A stretch of DNA of 64,000 nt from Colidextribacter sp. OB.20 (GTDB taxonomy: Bacteria; Bacillota; Clostridia; Oscillospirales; Oscillospiraceae): positions 1-64,000 of the forward strand of contig NZ_QWKG01000005.1 in NCBI RefSeq assembly GCF_009911595.1, written 5' to 3'. A program made the position numbers and the translations under genes. Position 1 is the first letter of the stretch. Each line of letters begins with the position of its first letter. This document shows, one piece after another, positions 16,751-24,553 of this stretch. The notes below the pieces were generated by a model. The model ran no database searches. It was given only the letters and a program-made list of their open reading frames with translations, and had not been told where the DNA came from.

Positions 16751-16975
16751 AAAACGCCCCGAGCCTCTTCGGCTCAGGGCGAACAAAATGTCCGTGGTTC
16801 CACCTGAATTCGTATCTGGCTGATACGCACTCTGACCCGGTAACGGCGGGGACCGGCGGGGCATTTCCTCCCCGCGCTCCAGGGGGCCTTTCCGCCACAG
16901 CTTCGGAGAATTTTCACCGGCCATCCTCTCTCTGACGCCCCGCTGTGAGGTACTGTTCCCTGTCAATGCTTTACG
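16751..16975 (-). promoter_or_regulatory. Glycine T-box riboswitch upstream of glyS
   Basis: On the minus strand the T-box sequence AGGTGGAACCACGG (16793-16806) is followed by the terminator CGCCCTGAGCC..GGCTCGGGGCG plus TTTTT (16751-16781). Upstream, AGAGAGAGG and GAAAGGC mark Stem I; the GGC at 16886-16888 matches the specifier context of known glyQS T-boxes (GAAA-GGC). Uncharged tRNA-Gly should stabilise the antiterminator. Confidence 0.92.
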
Positions 16976-16982
16976 AGCCCTT

Positions 16983-17011
16983 ATTGTATGCTACTTTTTA
17001 CCCCCTGTCAA
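16983..17011 (-). promoter_or_regulatory. Promoter of the glyS T-box transcript
   Basis: Minus strand TTGACA, 17-base spacer, TACAAT. Confidence 0.8.
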
Positions 17012-17017
17012 GGGGAA

Positions 17018-17296
17018 TCATTCGCTTTTTTCTCGATTTTTGTCCTTGAGTTTTTTATATTGAATTAAAACCATCATGATATAGGCATTGTCCTCCAATG
17101 CTTGTTCCATCCATTTCTCTTCCGCCTCCTCCGACATGATTTCCCCCGAATCTATCATATCCAGGATATCCATGTGGTACAAAAGCCACAGAATCGCCCC
17201 CTGCTGCTCTTTTTTTAAATGTTCAAGGTTTTGTATCAGCTTCCTTTCCTGCCTTAGATCCTCAATATTGAAAATATTATCTTCTTTATTCTGCAT
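17018..17296 (-). CDS. Small AT-rich protein of unknown function
   Basis: 92 residues from the ATG at 17296, after GGAGAGG. The sequence is highly charged (MQNKEDNIFNIEDLRQERKL, and a KKLKDKNREKSE tail) with one hydrophobic stretch GAILWLLYHMDILDMI. No family recognised. The base composition is far more AT-rich than the neighbouring synthetase genes, which suggests acquisition. It lies between the two T-box units, reads toward glyS, and has a 22-bp perfect palindrome upstream that may control it. Confidence 0.6.
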   Translation of the reverse strand: MQNKEDNIFNIEDLRQERKLIQNLEHLKKEQQGAILWLLYHMDILDMIDSGEIMSEEAEEKWMEQALEDNAYIMMVLIQYKKLKDKNREKSE

Positions 17297-17360
17297 TGTA
17301 TCCTCTCCTTCATAACTGCGACGTATTATCAATACAATATTACTACAATCAAAATCAAAG

Positions 17361-17382
17361 TTTGGAATGTATACATTCCAAA
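17361..17382. promoter_or_regulatory. Perfect 22-bp palindrome
   Basis: TTTGGAATGTA and its exact inverse complement with no spacer. Lies about 25 bases upstream of a probable minus-strand promoter for the small gene at 17018-17296 and about 80 bases upstream of the ileS T-box promoter. Looks like an operator for a dimeric regulator. Confidence 0.6.
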
Positions 17383-17459
17383 TTCAATTCTTCTGCCAAT
17401 TATCTTTAAAAATTTAAAGACTTTCTTTTAAAATACTAAGCAGAATTTTAAAACGCCAC

Positions 17460-17488
17460 TTGACAACCCGGCCAAAACCGGATAAGAT
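17460..17488 (+). promoter_or_regulatory. Promoter of the ileS T-box transcript
   Basis: TTGACA, 17-base spacer, TAAGAT. Confidence 0.8.
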
Positions 17489-17494
17489 ATGGGA

Positions 17495-17750
17495 CACATA
17501 TGAAAAATGCGCGGAAAAGGACAAGTACCCGCTCTCAAGACGCAAAGAGAGCCGCCGTTTGGTGCAAGGCGGACGGGAGGGAGCGGTGAACATCACCTTG
17601 GAGCTGAGGGCTGAACATCAGTAGGCCCCTCCGGACGCCCCCGTTATCAGGCAGCTTTTGAGTGGCCGGGCCCTTGCGCCCCGGCAAGAAGAGTGGTACC
17701 GCAGAGGTTTGCGCCTTTGTCTCTTTATGGGACAGGGGCGTTTTTATTTT
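17495..17750 (+). promoter_or_regulatory. Isoleucine T-box riboswitch
   Basis: T-box AGAGTGGTACCGCAG at 17690-17704, then a terminator GCGCC..GTCTC-TTTAT-GGGAC..GGCG with a TTTTT run (17711-17750). Upstream, the specifier loop reads GTGAACATCACC with ATC (Ile) at 17592-17594. Controls the unknown ORF at 17770 and ileS. Confidence 0.92.
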
Positions 17751-17769
17751 GGGAAAGGAGCGGTCAAAA

Positions 17770-18375
17770 ATGGATTCGGTCTCTATTCAAGTTGTTGACA
17801 CCCCCGAGAAATTCCACCCTGCGGCTGAGGAGGCCGCCCAGGCGCTGACATCCCTGCTGCGGGAGCTGGCGGCCATGGAGAATAAGAGTTTTGCGCAGTA
17901 CACCCGCCTGTGCAAAAAAGGGCAGGTTGTCGAGTTTAAGGGCGGTGTGCGCAGGGAATTTACCGACGTCCAGGACTGGAAAGAGGAGAGAAAGCTCCGC
18001 TTCGCCGCCCTGCTGGACCCCCACTGCACCCAAAAACTGATTACCCAGCGGCGGGACTGTCTCCATGCGGATCACTTTCCCTCCTCATTCAACTGCGTAA
18101 ATACCGGCTGTACACTGTCTGTCACCATGAAAAGCGCCGGAAAGGCGGTGGCGCAGCTGGTCCCCGATGAGGACAGCGTGCCCTTTGACCTGTCCGACCC
18201 GGATGTGCGCTATCTGGTGGAGGATGCGAAACGCGGCGGGCACGGCGCCCAATGCTATGGCTATTTTCAAAAATATCGCTTTGTCCTCAAGCGCGAGGCG
18301 GAGGAGTGGCACATTGACGAGGTGTCCTGCGACAGTCTGCACGGGGACCGCTGGCGACGGGATTATTACTTTTAA
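17770..18375 (+). CDS. Unknown protein between the Ile T-box and ileS
   Basis: 201 residues; ATG at 17770 follows GGAAAGGAG just after the T-box terminator. Soluble, with no signal or membrane segment. There is a long helical N-terminus (FHPAAEEAAQALTSLLREL), a Cys-bearing centre DCLHADHFPSSFNCVNTGC, and an aromatic C-terminus GYFQKYRFVLKREAEEWHID. I recognise no family. It is co-directional with ileS 94 bases downstream, with no terminator between, so both should respond to uncharged tRNA-Ile. It may link isoleucine status to another process, or be a passenger in the leader. Confidence 0.8.
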   Translation: MDSVSIQVVDTPEKFHPAAEEAAQALTSLLRELAAMENKSFAQYTRLCKKGQVVEFKGGVRREFTDVQDWKEERKLRFAALLDPHCTQKLITQRRDCLHADHFPSSFNCVNTGCTLSVTMKSAGKAVAQLVPDEDSVPFDLSDPDVRYLVEDAKRGGHGAQCYGYFQKYRFVLKREAEEWHIDEVSCDSLHGDRWRRDYYF

Positions 18376-18469
18376 GGAGGGAGCCCGGCCTATCTCTGCC
18401 AGGCTTGCCGCAAGCTGATTGCGGATTATTGAGAATACAATTTGAAATAAAGTGAAGGAGTAATACAAA

Positions 18470-21235
18470 ATGGACTACAACAAGACCATCAATCTGCCAA
18501 AGACCGACTTCCCCATGCGGGCGGGCCTGCCCGCCCGGGAGCCCGATATGCTCAAGCGGTGGGAGGAGATGGACCTCTACCACGAGCTGCTGAAAAAGAA
18601 TGAGGGCAAGCCCCTGTACTCCCTCCACGACGGCCCTCCCTTCTCCAACGGCGCCCTGCACATGGGTCACGCCCTGAACAAGTCCATCAAGGACTTCATC
18701 ACCCGCACCGCCGCCATGCGGGGCTGCCTCACCCCCTACATCCCCGGCTGGGACAACCACGGCATGCCCATCGAGAGCGCCATCATCAAGCAGAACAAGC
18801 TCAACCGGAAGGCCATGTCGGTGGCCGAGTTCCGCACCGCCTGCCACGAGTTCGCCCAGCACTATGTGGACGTACAGCGGGAGGGCTTCAAGCGGATGGG
18901 TGTCATCGGCGACTGGGAGAACCCCTATCTGACCATGGCCCCCTCCTTCGAGGCCGAGGAGGTGAAAATCTTCGGGGCAATGTACAAAAACGGCTACATC
19001 TACAAGGGCCTGAAGCCGGTGTACTGGTGTCCCCACGACGAGACCGCCCTGGCCGAGGCGGAGATCGAGTATCAGGACGACCCCTGCACCACCGTCTATG
19101 TGAAGTTCCCCATGTTGATGGACAACGCCAAGCTGACCCACCTGGCCCCCGCAAACCTCTTTTTCCTGATCTGGACCACCACCATCTGGACCCTGCCGGG
19201 CAACCTGGCCATCGCCCTCCACCCCAGGGAGAGCTACGCCATCGTCCAGGCGGACAACGGAGAACAGTATATCCTGGCTGAGGCCCTGGTGGAGAAGGTC
19301 ATGAAGGTGGGCGGCGTGGAGAACTATAAGATTCTGGAGACCCACCCCGGCAGCTTCTTTGAGAACATGGAGGCCAACCACCCCTTCCTGGACAAGACCA
19401 GCCGTCTTGTGACCGCCGAGTACGTCACCATGGACAGCGGCACGGGCTGCGTCCACACCGCCCCCGGCTTCGGCGCGGACGACTACGAGACCTGCAAGCG
19501 GTATAAGATCGAGATGGTGGTGCCTGTGGACGACCGGGGCCGCCACACCGACTACGCCGGCAAGTACGCCGGCATGAAGACCGAGGAGAGCAACCCCGTC
19601 ATCCTGGCCGACATGAAGGAGTCCGGAGCCCTGTTCGCCTCTGAGGACATCGTCCACTCCTATCCCCACTGCTGGCGCTGCAAGAAGCCCATCATCTTCC
19701 GGGCCACCCCCCAGTGGTTCTGCTCGGTGGAGTCCTTCAAGGATGCCGCCGTGGCCGCCTGCGACGACGTGCGCTGGCTGCCCGGCTGGGGCATCGACCG
19801 GATGAAGTCCATGATCCAGGAGCGGGCCGACTGGTGTATCAGCCGTCAGCGCCGGTGGGGTCTGCCCATCCCGGTGTTCTACTGCGGTGACTGCGGCAAG
19901 CCCATCTGCACCGACGAGACCATCGCCGCCGTGAGCAAGCTGTTTGGCGAGAAGGGCTCCAACGCTTGGTATGAGATGGATGCGGCGGACATCCTCCCCG
20001 AAAGCTTCGCCTGCCCCCACTGCGGCTCCCAGAGCGGCTTCACCAAGGAGGAGGACACCCTGGACGGCTGGTTTGACTCCGGCTCCACCCACTTCGCCTC
20101 CATGCAGAAGGACCAGGGCTTCTGGCCCGCCACCGTCTATATGGAGGGTCTGGACCAGTACCGCGGGTGGTTCCAGTCCTCCCTGCTCACCGCCGTGGGC
20201 GCGCTGGGCAAGGGAGCCCCCTTCAAGGAGTGCGTCACCCACGGCTGGACCGTGGACGGCGAGGGCAAGGCCATGCACAAGTCCCTGGGCAACGGCGTGG
20301 ACCCCGCCGACATCTTTAAGAAGTACGGCGCCGACCTGATCCGCCTGTGGGCGGGCTCCGCCGACTACCATGTGGACGTGCGCTGCTCCGACAATATTTT
20401 CAAGCAGCTCTCTCAGAACTACCTGAAATTCCGCAACACCGCCCGGTACTGCCTGGGCAACCTGGACGGCTTCGACCCCAATAACCTGGTCAAGCCGGAG
20501 GAGATGGTGGAGCTGGACCGGTGGGCTGTCACCAAGCTGAACCGGCTCATTGAGAAGTGCTTCGCCGCCTATGACAACTACGAGTTCCATGTGGTATCCC
20601 ACGCTATCAACGATTTCTGCGTGGTGGAGCTGTCCTCCTTCTATCTGGACATCATCAAGGACCGGCTATACTGTGAGGAGAAGGACGGTCTCCTCCGCCG
20701 CTCCGCCCAGACCGCCCTGTGGATGATTCTGGACACCATGACCAAGCTGTTCGCCCCCATCCTGGCCTTCACCTGCGACGAGATCTGGCTGGCCATGCCC
20801 CACCGCGAGGGCGACGACCCCCGGAACGTCCTCCTCAACGAGATGAACAAGCCCTTTACTAAGTATGCTCTTGACGAGGACACTATGGCACGCTGGGTCG
20901 AGATCATCCAGCTCCGGGACATGGTCAACGCCGAGCTGGAGAAGGCCCGGAACGAGAAGAAGATCGGCAAGAGCCTGGAGGCCAAGGTCATCCTGGGGCT
21001 TCGGAAAGAGGACGCTTTCTTTGCCGAAATGGATCAGGAGGAGTTGGCCGACATCCTCATCGTCTCTCAGGTCGAGACCGAGATGGTCAACCTCACCGTT
21101 GCCAACGTGGAGCCCGCCCAGGGCCAGAAGTGCGAGCGGTGCTGGAAGGTGCTGCCCGCCGTGGGCTCCGATTCCAGGCACCCCACCCTGTGCCCCCGGT
21201 GCGCCCAGGTTGTGCCCGCTATTGAAGTCGAATAA
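18470..21235 (+). CDS. ileS: Isoleucine--tRNA ligase
   Basis: 921 residues. HIGH-type motif HMGH at 64-67; CP1 editing domain in the middle, with TTTIWTLPGNLAIALHP and MDSGTGCVHTAPGFGADDYE. The KMSKS region reads KAMHKS at 600-605, so the canonical first Lys and middle Ser are replaced. The C-terminal zinc site is CERCWKVLP..CPRC. The ATG at 18470 follows GAAGGAG. Class I enzyme charging tRNA-Ile; expression should be set by the T-box at 17495-17750. The variant KMSKS does not by itself suggest loss of function because the second Lys is kept. Confidence 0.98.
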   Translation: MDYNKTINLPKTDFPMRAGLPAREPDMLKRWEEMDLYHELLKKNEGKPLYSLHDGPPFSNGALHMGHALNKSIKDFITRTAAMRGCLTPYIPGWDNHGMPIESAIIKQNKLNRKAMSVAEFRTACHEFAQHYVDVQREGFKRMGVIGDWENPYLTMAPSFEAEEVKIFGAMYKNGYIYKGLKPVYWCPHDETALAEAEIEYQDDPCTTVYVKFPMLMDNAKLTHLAPANLFFLIWTTTIWTLPGNLAIALHPRESYAIVQADNGEQYILAEALVEKVMKVGGVENYKILETHPGSFFENMEANHPFLDKTSRLVTAEYVTMDSGTGCVHTAPGFGADDYETCKRYKIEMVVPVDDRGRHTDYAGKYAGMKTEESNPVILADMKESGALFASEDIVHSYPHCWRCKKPIIFRATPQWFCSVESFKDAAVAACDDVRWLPGWGIDRMKSMIQERADWCISRQRRWGLPIPVFYCGDCGKPICTDETIAAVSKLFGEKGSNAWYEMDAADILPESFACPHCGSQSGFTKEEDTLDGWFDSGSTHFASMQKDQGFWPATVYMEGLDQYRGWFQSSLLTAVGALGKGAPFKECVTHGWTVDGEGKAMHKSLGNGVDPADIFKKYGADLIRLWAGSADYHVDVRCSDNIFKQLSQNYLKFRNTARYCLGNLDGFDPNNLVKPEEMVELDRWAVTKLNRLIEKCFAAYDNYEFHVVSHAINDFCVVELSSFYLDIIKDRLYCEEKDGLLRRSAQTALWMILDTMTKLFAPILAFTCDEIWLAMPHREGDDPRNVLLNEMNKPFTKYALDEDTMARWVEIIQLRDMVNAELEKARNEKKIGKSLEAKVILGLRKEDAFFAEMDQEELADILIVSQVETEMVNLTVANVEPAQGQKCERCWKVLPAVGSDSRHPTLCPRCAQVVPAIEVE

Positions 21236-21271
21236 CAGCACCCGCCCGGCGCAGACTGACGCGCCGGGCGG
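21236..21271. repeat. 36-bp direct repeat, left copy, also ileS terminator
   Basis: Identical over 36 bases to 21934-21969. It contains a CCCGCCCGGCGC/GCGCCGGGCGG hairpin followed by TTCTTT, so it ends ileS transcription. Confidence 0.9.
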
Positions 21272-21296
21272 TTCTTTGTCAGGAGAATTTAGTGAA

Positions 21297-21320
21297 GTAA
21301 AATTTGCTGTTGAATTTTAC
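21297..21320. promoter_or_regulatory. Toxin-antitoxin operator dyad
   Basis: GTAAAATT and AATTTTAC arms with an 8-base spacer, overlapping the -35 of the promoter at 21310-21338. Probable antitoxin autoregulation site. Confidence 0.6.
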
Positions 21321-21338
21321 AGCGGATTGGTGTATACT
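21310..21338 (+). promoter_or_regulatory. Promoter of the toxin-antitoxin module
   Basis: TTGAAT, 17-base spacer, TATACT. Confidence 0.65.
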
Positions 21339-21362
21339 ATAGGCAGAAAGGAGTTGAATCAA

Positions 21363-21617
21363 ATGCCGAATATCAAGCCGGTCTCCGACCTGCGCAACTA
21401 CAGCGAGGTTTTGCAGGACGTCGCCGAGGGTTCCCCCGTTTTTCTGACCAAGAACGGCCGGGGCAAGTACGCCATTCTGGACATGCAGGACTATGAAAAA
21501 ACGCTGGCCACCATCCGTCTGATGAACGAACTGGAAAAGGGCCGGAGGTCCGGAGAGACAAAGGGATGGCTGACCTTGGAGGATGTAGAAAGGAATCTGG
21601 GGATTGCGGATGAATAA
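21363..21617 (+). CDS. Phd/YefM-family antitoxin
   Basis: 84 residues; ATG at 21363 after GAAAGGAG. MPNIKPVSDLRNYSEVLQDV, then GSPVFLTKNGRGKYAILDMQDYEK, is the standard Phd/YefM fold that binds operator DNA; the C-terminal half (LEKGRRSGETKGWLTLEDV) is the toxin-neutralising tail. The toxin start overlaps its stop (ATGA). With the toxin frameshifted, the antitoxin may persist as an orphan repressor. Confidence 0.92.
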   Translation: MPNIKPVSDLRNYSEVLQDVAEGSPVFLTKNGRGKYAILDMQDYEKTLATIRLMNELEKGRRSGETKGWLTLEDVERNLGIADE

Positions 21618-21932
21618 ACTTCATATCTCTGACGACGCGCAAAATGATCTTGCTAAAATTAAGCAATATATTACCGAGGAGCTGGGAAACCCTACTGCTA
21701 CCCTCTCAACTATGCGCAAGATTACAGCGGATATCCGCGCGTTAAAGCAGCACGCTTTGCTGGGGCTCGATTGTCCTCAATTGCGGCAGTGCCTGACAGT
21801 TACCGCTTTCTTGTAACAGGGAATTATCTTACCTTTTATCGTGTCTCTGGCAGTGAGGTCTATATTGACCGTATTATTTATGGCCACCGGGATTATCTTT
21901 CCTCTCTGTTCGGTGATCTGTCCGATTCCTGA
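21610..21932 (+). pseudogene. RelE/ParE-family toxin, frameshifted
   Basis: The frame from ATG 21610 reads MNKLHISDDAQNDLAKIKQY and ends early at 21816. Shifting one base inside the GGGG tract at 21762-21765 restores HALLGARLSSIAAVPDSYRF, then FYRVSGSEVYIDRIIYGHRD and a stop at 21932, which is the normal C-terminus of RelE/ParE toxins (about 106 residues in all). The current sequence therefore lacks one G. Either the toxin has been inactivated or the base is a homopolymer sequencing error. Pairs with the Phd-like antitoxin upstream. Confidence 0.88.
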
Positions 21933-21933
21933 C

Positions 21934-21969
21934 CAGCACCCGCCCGGCGCAGACTGACGCGCCGGGCGG
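21934..21969. repeat. 36-bp direct repeat, right copy
   Basis: Exact copy of 21236-21271 starting 2 bases after the toxin stop; its hairpin can end the toxin-antitoxin transcript. Confidence 0.9.
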
Positions 21970-21972
21970 GCA

Positions 21973-22158
21973 TTATTTCTCCTCCACCGCTTTCCAGTGG
22001 GGACAGGCATCTCCAGCCTCCCGGGCCTTATTCCGGGGGTAGGTGCAGTGACCGTAATCAAGGGGATAATAGTAATCTATCCCTCGTTTGATGTAGTGCC
22101 GGCGAAAGTGGACACAGCTCCCACAGCACTTCGCTTCACGCTTTATATATGGCGGCAT
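21973..22158 (-). CDS. Small Cys-rich (zinc-binding?) protein
   Basis: 61 residues from ATG 22158, after GAGGTG. Cysteines occur as KCCGSCVHF, GHCTYP and DACPHW, with nearby His, suggesting a small metal-binding knuckle. No family name known to me; similar short Cys-rich ORFs are often seen next to phage-like HTH genes. It is divergent from the HTH gene at 22248 over a region with two TCGGT/ACCGA-type dyads. Confidence 0.7.
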   Translation of the reverse strand: MPPYIKREAKCCGSCVHFRRHYIKRGIDYYYPLDYGHCTYPRNKAREAGDACPHWKAVEEK

Positions 22159-22181
22159 AGAATCACCTCATTAAGATTATA

Positions 22182-22222
22182 TTCGGTGATACCGACTTTT
22201 GTCAATATCGGTATTGCCGATG
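22182..22222. promoter_or_regulatory. Two short dyads between divergent small genes
   Basis: TCGGT-GAT-ACCGA (near 22184-22196) and ATCGG-TATTG-CCGAT (near 22208-22222) share the half-site CGGT/ATCGG. Likely operators for the adjacent HTH protein. Confidence 0.6.
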
Positions 22223-22247
22223 TTGTATATTCTTTTAGGGTGATGCT

Positions 22248-22460
22248 ATGCTTTTTCCCAGGATCAGGGAGTTGCGGGAAGATTACGATAAAAAACAGCT
22301 TGAACTAGCAAATTATTTGCGTGTTAAACCAAACACATACTCCGATTACGAGCGAGGGAAGATCAATATTCAAATTGATACTCTAATCAAAATTGCAGAT
22401 TTTTATCATGTCAGCCTGGACTATCTGGTGGGGCGGGACGACGTAAAAAGCCGAAAATAA
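22248..22460 (+). CDS. Small XRE-family HTH regulator
   Basis: 70 residues; ATG at 22248 after AGGGTGAT. MLFPRIRELREDYDKKQLEL, then LRVKPNTYSDYERGK and LIKIADFYHVSLDYLVGRDD, form a complete single-domain XRE repressor similar in plan to the one at 3087-3305. AT-rich relative to its surroundings. Probably controls itself and the divergent Cys-rich gene through the dyads at 22182-22222. Confidence 0.9.
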   Translation: MLFPRIRELREDYDKKQLELANYLRVKPNTYSDYERGKINIQIDTLIKIADFYHVSLDYLVGRDDVKSRK

Positions 22461-22461
22461 C

Positions 22462-22505
22462 AGCCGCGCGGGCATCCGGAGGGGTGTCCGCGCGGTTTTG
22501 TATTT
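22462..22505 (+). terminator. Terminator of the HTH gene
   Basis: CCGCGCGG stem around a 16-base loop, followed by TTTTGTATTTT. Confidence 0.8.
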
Positions 22506-22613
22506 TGATGAAATTTTTGCAGGATAGGAGGGGCAAAACCGTCAAAAAGCCGCTAGCCAGGACAGGGGCGGATGGCTATAATAGTGCGGAGATTCTCCGA
22601 AGGAAGTGATACC

Positions 22614-24023
22614 ATGACTCAGGACCTGACCCGCGGCAATCCTATGCGGCTGATTATCGGCTTCGCCCTGCCCACCCTGTTCGGGATGCTGTTTCAGCAG
22701 CTTTATAATATGGTAGACGCCATGATCGTGGGCAAGCTGCTGGGCTCCGCCGCCCTGGCGGCAGTGGGCTCCACCGGCTCCATCAACTTTTTCGTCATCG
22801 GCTTCTGCACAGGGCTGTGCAGCGGCTTCGCCATCCCGGTGGCCCAGCGGATGGGCGCCCGGGAGTACGCCCAGATGCGCCGCTATGTGGCCAACGCGGC
22901 CCGGCTGTCCGTTCTGTTCGCCCTTGTCATCACGGCGGCCACCGGCCTGCTGTGCCAGTGGATCCTCACCGTGATGCGTACCCCGGAGGACATCTTTGAG
23001 GGCGCTTACACCTATATCTTCATCATTTTCATGGGTATCCCCGCCATCTTCCTCTACAACATGGTCGCTGGCATCATCCGCTCCCTTGGGGACAGCAGAA
23101 CTCCAGTATACTTCCTGGCCCTGTCCTCCATGCTGAACATCGCTTTGGATTTCGCCCTGATTCTGTGGTTTGAGGCAGGCGTCGCTGGAGCCGCCATCGC
23201 CACGGTGATGTCTCAGGGGGTGTCCGGCGCAGCCTGTCTGGTCTATATGGCCAAACGTTACCCCATCCTCCGCATGACCCGGGAGGAACGGCGGCTGGAT
23301 CTCCACTACTGTGGGGTGCTGTGCTCCATGGGCATTCCCATGGGCCTGCAGTACTCCATCACCGCCATCGGCTCCATCATCCTCCAGGCTGCGGTGAACA
23401 CCCTGGGCAGCCTCTACGTGGCCGCCGTGGCGGCGGGAACCAAGCTATTCCACCTGCTGGCCTGCCCCCTGGATGCTATGGGGGCCACTATGGCTACCTA
23501 CTGCGGCCAGAACACCGGGGCCTGCAAGCTGGACCGGCTGTCCAAGGGCATCCGCTCCTGCGTCATCCTGGGCCTGGGCTACTCCATCCTGGCACTGGGG
23601 GCCATGCTTCTCTTCGCCCCCCAGTGCTCCATGCTCTTCCTGGACCCCACTGAGACCGAGGCAGCCCTGCTTCTGGAGCTGGCCAGCGAATACATCGTGA
23701 TTCAGGCGGTCTTTTTCTTCCCCCTGGCCTTGGTGAATATCGTCCGCTTCGCCATCCAGGGGATGGGCTTCAGCTCCTTCGCCGTGCTGGCCGGGGTGAT
23801 GGAGATGATTGCCCGCACCGCCTCGGGTCTGTGGCTGGTGCCTGCGTTCGGCTACGCCGCCGCCTGTGCCGCCGGCCCCGCCGCCTGGGTGTGCGCCGAC
23901 CTGTTCCTGGTCCCCGCCTGCGTTTTCTGTATCGCCCGGCTGCGCCGGCTCTATCCCAGCGTCCCCGCAGAGGAGGCCCCCGCAGTCCAGCCCGTCCCCC
24001 TCAAGGCCGGGGCGCACCGCTGA
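22614..24023 (+). CDS. MATE family efflux transporter
   Basis: 469 residues from the ATG at 22614, preceded by GAAGGAAG. About 12 membrane helices. NPMRLIIGFALPTLFGMLFQ, LYNMVDAMIVGKLLG, and the repeat of this pattern in the second half (GLQYSITAIGSIILQAAVN) are typical of the MatE fold, an Na+ or H+ driven exporter of drugs or metabolites. A TATAAT lies at 22577-22582. Substrate cannot be told. Stands alone. Confidence 0.93.
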   Translation: MTQDLTRGNPMRLIIGFALPTLFGMLFQQLYNMVDAMIVGKLLGSAALAAVGSTGSINFFVIGFCTGLCSGFAIPVAQRMGAREYAQMRRYVANAARLSVLFALVITAATGLLCQWILTVMRTPEDIFEGAYTYIFIIFMGIPAIFLYNMVAGIIRSLGDSRTPVYFLALSSMLNIALDFALILWFEAGVAGAAIATVMSQGVSGAACLVYMAKRYPILRMTREERRLDLHYCGVLCSMGIPMGLQYSITAIGSIILQAAVNTLGSLYVAAVAAGTKLFHLLACPLDAMGATMATYCGQNTGACKLDRLSKGIRSCVILGLGYSILALGAMLLFAPQCSMLFLDPTETEAALLLELASEYIVIQAVFFFPLALVNIVRFAIQGMGFSSFAVLAGVMEMIARTASGLWLVPAFGYAAACAAGPAAWVCADLFLVPACVFCIARLRRLYPSVPAEEAPAVQPVPLKAGAHR

Positions 24024-24074
24024 ACGGAAAAGCAGAGTGCCTTGATCGGCTGACTGAGGATTGTGTTTCTGTTC

Positions 24075-24145
24075 GTAGGGCGGGACGACCTCGGCGCGCC
24101 GCCGAATCAGGCGGCAATACGGCGGGCCGAGTCGTCCCGCCCTAC
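24075..24145. repeat. Family A palindromic repeat, second subtype
   Basis: 71 bp, GTAGGGCGGGACGAC at the left and GTCGTCCCGCCCTAC at the right, with GGCGCGCCG inside. Same subtype as 32171-32245. Confidence 0.8.
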
Positions 24146-24227
24146 AGAGAGCTCAAAACTCCCGTCCCCCTTGCAGGGAAAAGGAGGCTTTTTGCGCATT
24201 CTAATCCGTTTGCACTTTTTTACAGTC

Positions 24228-24257
24228 AGAACCCCCCGTCCTGAGGCGGGGGGTTCT
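24228..24257. terminator. Bidirectional terminator between MATE gene and rpsR
   Basis: AGAACCCCCCG/CGGGGGGTTCT hairpin, convergent genes on both sides. Confidence 0.85.
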
Positions 24258-24268
24258 GTTTCGTTACT

Positions 24269-24514
24269 TTAGTCGGTGACGTAGGGCAGCAGGGCGATCT
24301 GACGGGCCCGCTTGATGGCCTCGGTCAGCTGGCGCTGATGCATGGCGCAGGTGCCGGTGGTACGGCGGGGCAGAATTTTGGCCCGCTCAGAGATGAAGCG
24401 GCGCAGCTTGGCGGCATCCTTATAGTCGATCTGCTCCACCTTGTCGGCGCAGAAGGCGCAGACCTTGCGGCGCTTGCGGCCCCGCATGGGCTTGTTTTCC
24501 CGTTCCATAGCCAT
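24269..24514 (-). CDS. rpsR: 30S ribosomal protein S18
   Basis: 81 residues. [23 protein letters not shown] and the basic [23 protein letters not shown] are standard S18. The Cys pair (CAFC) plus the later Cys marks the zinc-binding paralogue type. The first of two close ATG codons is used, with GGAGG 8 bases upstream. Third gene of the rpsF-ssb-rpsR operon; S18 pairs with S6 in the 30S platform. Confidence 0.98.
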   Translation of the reverse strand: MAMERENKPMRGRKRRKVCAFCADKVEQIDYKDAAKLRRFISERAKILPRRTTGTCAMHQRQLTEAIKRARQIALLPYVTD

Positions 24515-24553
24515 GGAATTAACCTCCTTTTTACGACCTCTAATGGGTCAAAG

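Noticed and set aside
18287-20602. 771-codon minus-strand ORF opposite ileS
   Set aside because: Antisense shadow of a clearly coding synthetase gene.
21934-21969. 36-bp repeat as part of a CRISPR array
   Set aside because: Only two copies 698 bases apart, each a terminator hairpin, and no cas genes.
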